Shown: in pieces, positions 1 through 64,000 of the stretch
Layout: every line of letters begins with the position of its first letter
Numbering within the stretch: the first letter of the stretch is position 1
NCBI RefSeq assembly: GCF_000764305.2
Contig: NW_025933375.1
Span: 620,001 to 684,000, forward strand
Direction: 5' to 3'
Length of the DNA stretch: 64,000 nucleotides
Source: Hyalella azteca
Taxonomy: Eukaryota; Arthropoda; Malacostraca; Amphipoda; Hyalellidae
Position numbers and translations under genes: made by a program
The notes under the pieces: model-generated
The model's input: the letters and a program-made list of their open reading frames with translations, nothing else
The model's database searches: none
What the model was told of the DNA's origin: nothing

Positions 1-386
1 TATATCAATACCCTTAAAACCGCAATGACGGAAACCACTGGAATTGGTTATCATAAACATGTACGTTGAGAAAGCTCATGTTTAAAACTGAAATTCTGGT
101 CTTTTTCTATAGGTCATTGAATGCTTTAAGTACTAATATTGTATTTCGATTTGAAACTTCTAATTCGAATGATGATGCACAACAATCTATCCATTTATTT
201 ACAAGAATGTTAGCACTCGCTATTGCTCCCTTCATAGACTTGCGGTGCTTGGGCAATATCGTCGCATTCGAACCTCTAAATCTGCCCAAATAATAAAATC
301 AATAGAAAGAGAATCAATCAATAAATACTAAAATCAATAGTGCTAGAATTTTCATCAACCGTCATGTGTTATCATAATTTTTGCAG
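1..386. other. intron (5' edge), nothing recognised
   Basis: AT-rich sequence upstream of the first recognisable exon. The short open frames here have no family motif and overlap each other on both strands. The stretch ends with a usable acceptor (tttttgcag) at 386. Confidence 0.6.
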
Positions 387-62854
<62,468 letters not shown>

Positions 62855-62855
62855 G

Positions 62856-62980
62856 TACTTTTTAGCGCATTTTCTCATTTATGGGAAAAATTGCACTATT
62901 GTGCTCGTCATGTCCGTCCGTCTGTCTGTCCGTCCGTCTGCCCGTCTGTCTATCTGTTTGTCTATCTGTCTATCTGTCTG

Positions 62981-63028
<48 letters not shown>

Positions 63029-63147
63029 CGTCTGTCTGTTTGCCTGTTTGTCTGTTTGTCCGTCCGTCCGTCCGTGACTTCATGTTTTCGTCGACGAGAA
63101 AATGCGCTCTCTGTCACTCACTGCAGTGAGTATGGAGTTATATTTTT
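62856..63147. mobile_element. MITE (agcgcattttct family) with expanded tctg/tccg microsatellite, at a splice donor
   Basis: tttttagcgcattttctcat begins five bases after the exon end at 62854. The centre is a long (gtct)n/(gtcc)n tract. It ends gacgagaaaatgcgctctct, cactgcagtgag, gagttatatttttt. Confidence 0.88.
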
Positions 63148-64000
63148 TACCTTAGGCCTAGTGAAGATAGATCTTCATTTAACGTCATATAAATGGTCTA
63201 CGTTTTATGTTTTTTGTCACTTGCCTCTTGATTCTCAGCAAGGGATTTCAGCGCGAGTTATTTTAGCTTAAACGATTGTTTGCCAATTTTCCTCGCTTCG
63301 GTCTTTTATAGGTAAAAACTCAATTGTTAGATCGTTGACAATTTTGTACCCTCAGATAGTTTGAGACTCGAATAAGGTATTCTAGTTATTAATATTATCA
63401 CTCATGCTCTTCATAGTCGACACTTGAATGTGATCCTTCCACATTGAATGCGTACTTTTAAATTAAATAAATTTCTTTGTTTATACAGTTAGCTCCATTT
63501 CACTTAGTTTTCCTTCAAAAGAGCAATAAAAAATGTAAAGATCGACACTTAAATGTGGCCCTTTCACTCTCTCTCACTGAATACGTAGTTTTAAGTCAAT
63601 TTCTTTGTTTATACAGTTAGCTCCAGTTCACTTAGTTTTCTTTCATAAGAGCAATAAAAATGAAAAGATCTTCCAAATTCAGCATGGTAAATGATTTCTA
63701 AAAGGAAATATCTATTCAAGCCCAGAAGCTTGCATTGCGGACTTATTTATATCTTGGTAAATGATTCCTATAAGAAAATATCTATTCAAGCACAAAAGCT
63801 TGCATTGCAGACTTATTTAACTAACCCAAACTTTCGTCCACTCTTTACTGGATCGCATCGCAGGTTCCGGCGAACTACTCGCACACAAGCCAATATCCCT
63901 TGGCCCTTCCTTCCCAACCAAACATCGATTTCTTTCCTTCCTCCCTCATCCTCAGTTGCCTTTGCGTCTGCCCTCTCGTCAGGTCCTTTAGACTCTTCTC
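63148..64000. other. 3' end of window; last exon not resolved
   Basis: A duplicated segment with gatcgacacttraatgtg and ctagctccakttcacttagt lies at about 63415-63660, and another (tggtaaatgattyctawaa to gcattgc) at about 63675-63815. An acceptor-like gcatcgcag at 63863 opens a frame to the window edge in the required phase, but the peptide (FRRTTRTQANIPWPFL) has no perlecan-like feature, so I do not call it. Confidence 0.4.

Noticed and set aside
63864..64000. Terminal perlecan exon at the window edge
   Set aside because: The phase fits and an AG precedes it, but the peptide shows no recognisable C-terminal motif and the window ends before a stop, so it stays uncalled.

Overview
The window is one stretch of an AT-rich, intron-heavy animal genome. 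It carries, on the + strand, most of a single large gene: perlecan, the basement-membrane heparan sulfate proteoglycan (vertebrate HSPG2, Drosophila trol). I read 40 exons (about 6.5 kb, roughly 2,170 codons, about 10% of the window) from a laminin IV (LamB) domain at 387 to the end of the third laminin G domain at 62854. The 5' part of the gene (SEA/LDLa/first Ig/earlier laminin modules) lies upstream of the window. The exon chain was built by hand from AG/GT borders, protein family motifs and codon-phase matching. Every junction is phase-compatible, which is the strongest internal check. The exons are GC-rich islands in AT-rich introns. An arthropod, probably a crustacean, seems likely from gene structure and transposon load; that is inference, not proof.

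Layout: 0.4-2.8 kb LamB domain; 2.7-4.3 kb laminin-type EGF; 8.0-8.3 kb atypical Ig-like exon; 11.1-34.8 kb eight Ig domains (Ig1-Ig8), mostly split over two exons; 36.3-39.8 kb three LDL-receptor class A modules preceded by an acidic Ser-Gly linker (a likely glycosaminoglycan site) and followed by an RRRR/S motif; 43.3-52.1 kb three more Ig domains (Ig9-Ig11); 52.7-54.2 kb LamG1; 55.6-57.2 kb two EGF modules; 57.1-59.2 kb LamG2; 59.2-59.4 kb EGF; 60.7-62.9 kb LamG3. This is the perlecan domain III-IV-V order, with an LDLa cassette inserted in the Ig block.

Two places suggest alternative protein ends by intron read-through. After the laminin-EGF exon an open frame continues for 157 codons into a Tyr/Gln/Asn-rich tail and a stop at 4750-4752. 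After Ig9 a short Pro/Thr-rich frame ends at 46002-46004.

The most unusual property is in the introns. At least twenty of them hold tandem arrays whose repeat unit copies an exon-intron boundary (exon end plus donor, or acceptor plus exon start), giving rows of decoy splice sites beside the real one. Several families of short inverted-repeat elements (MITEs) are also present, and one family lies against splice sites in three of its five copies.

There is also an assembly problem. At 40462-40499 sits a head-to-head pair of the Tn5/Nextera mosaic end, a library junction adapter. It joins two nearly identical 1.73-kb blocks (38586-40310 and 40519-42246), so the second copy of the third LDLa exon is probably an artefact. 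The central exon of LamG1 is absent from where it should be, perhaps lost in a collapsed repeat near 53.1-53.6 kb.
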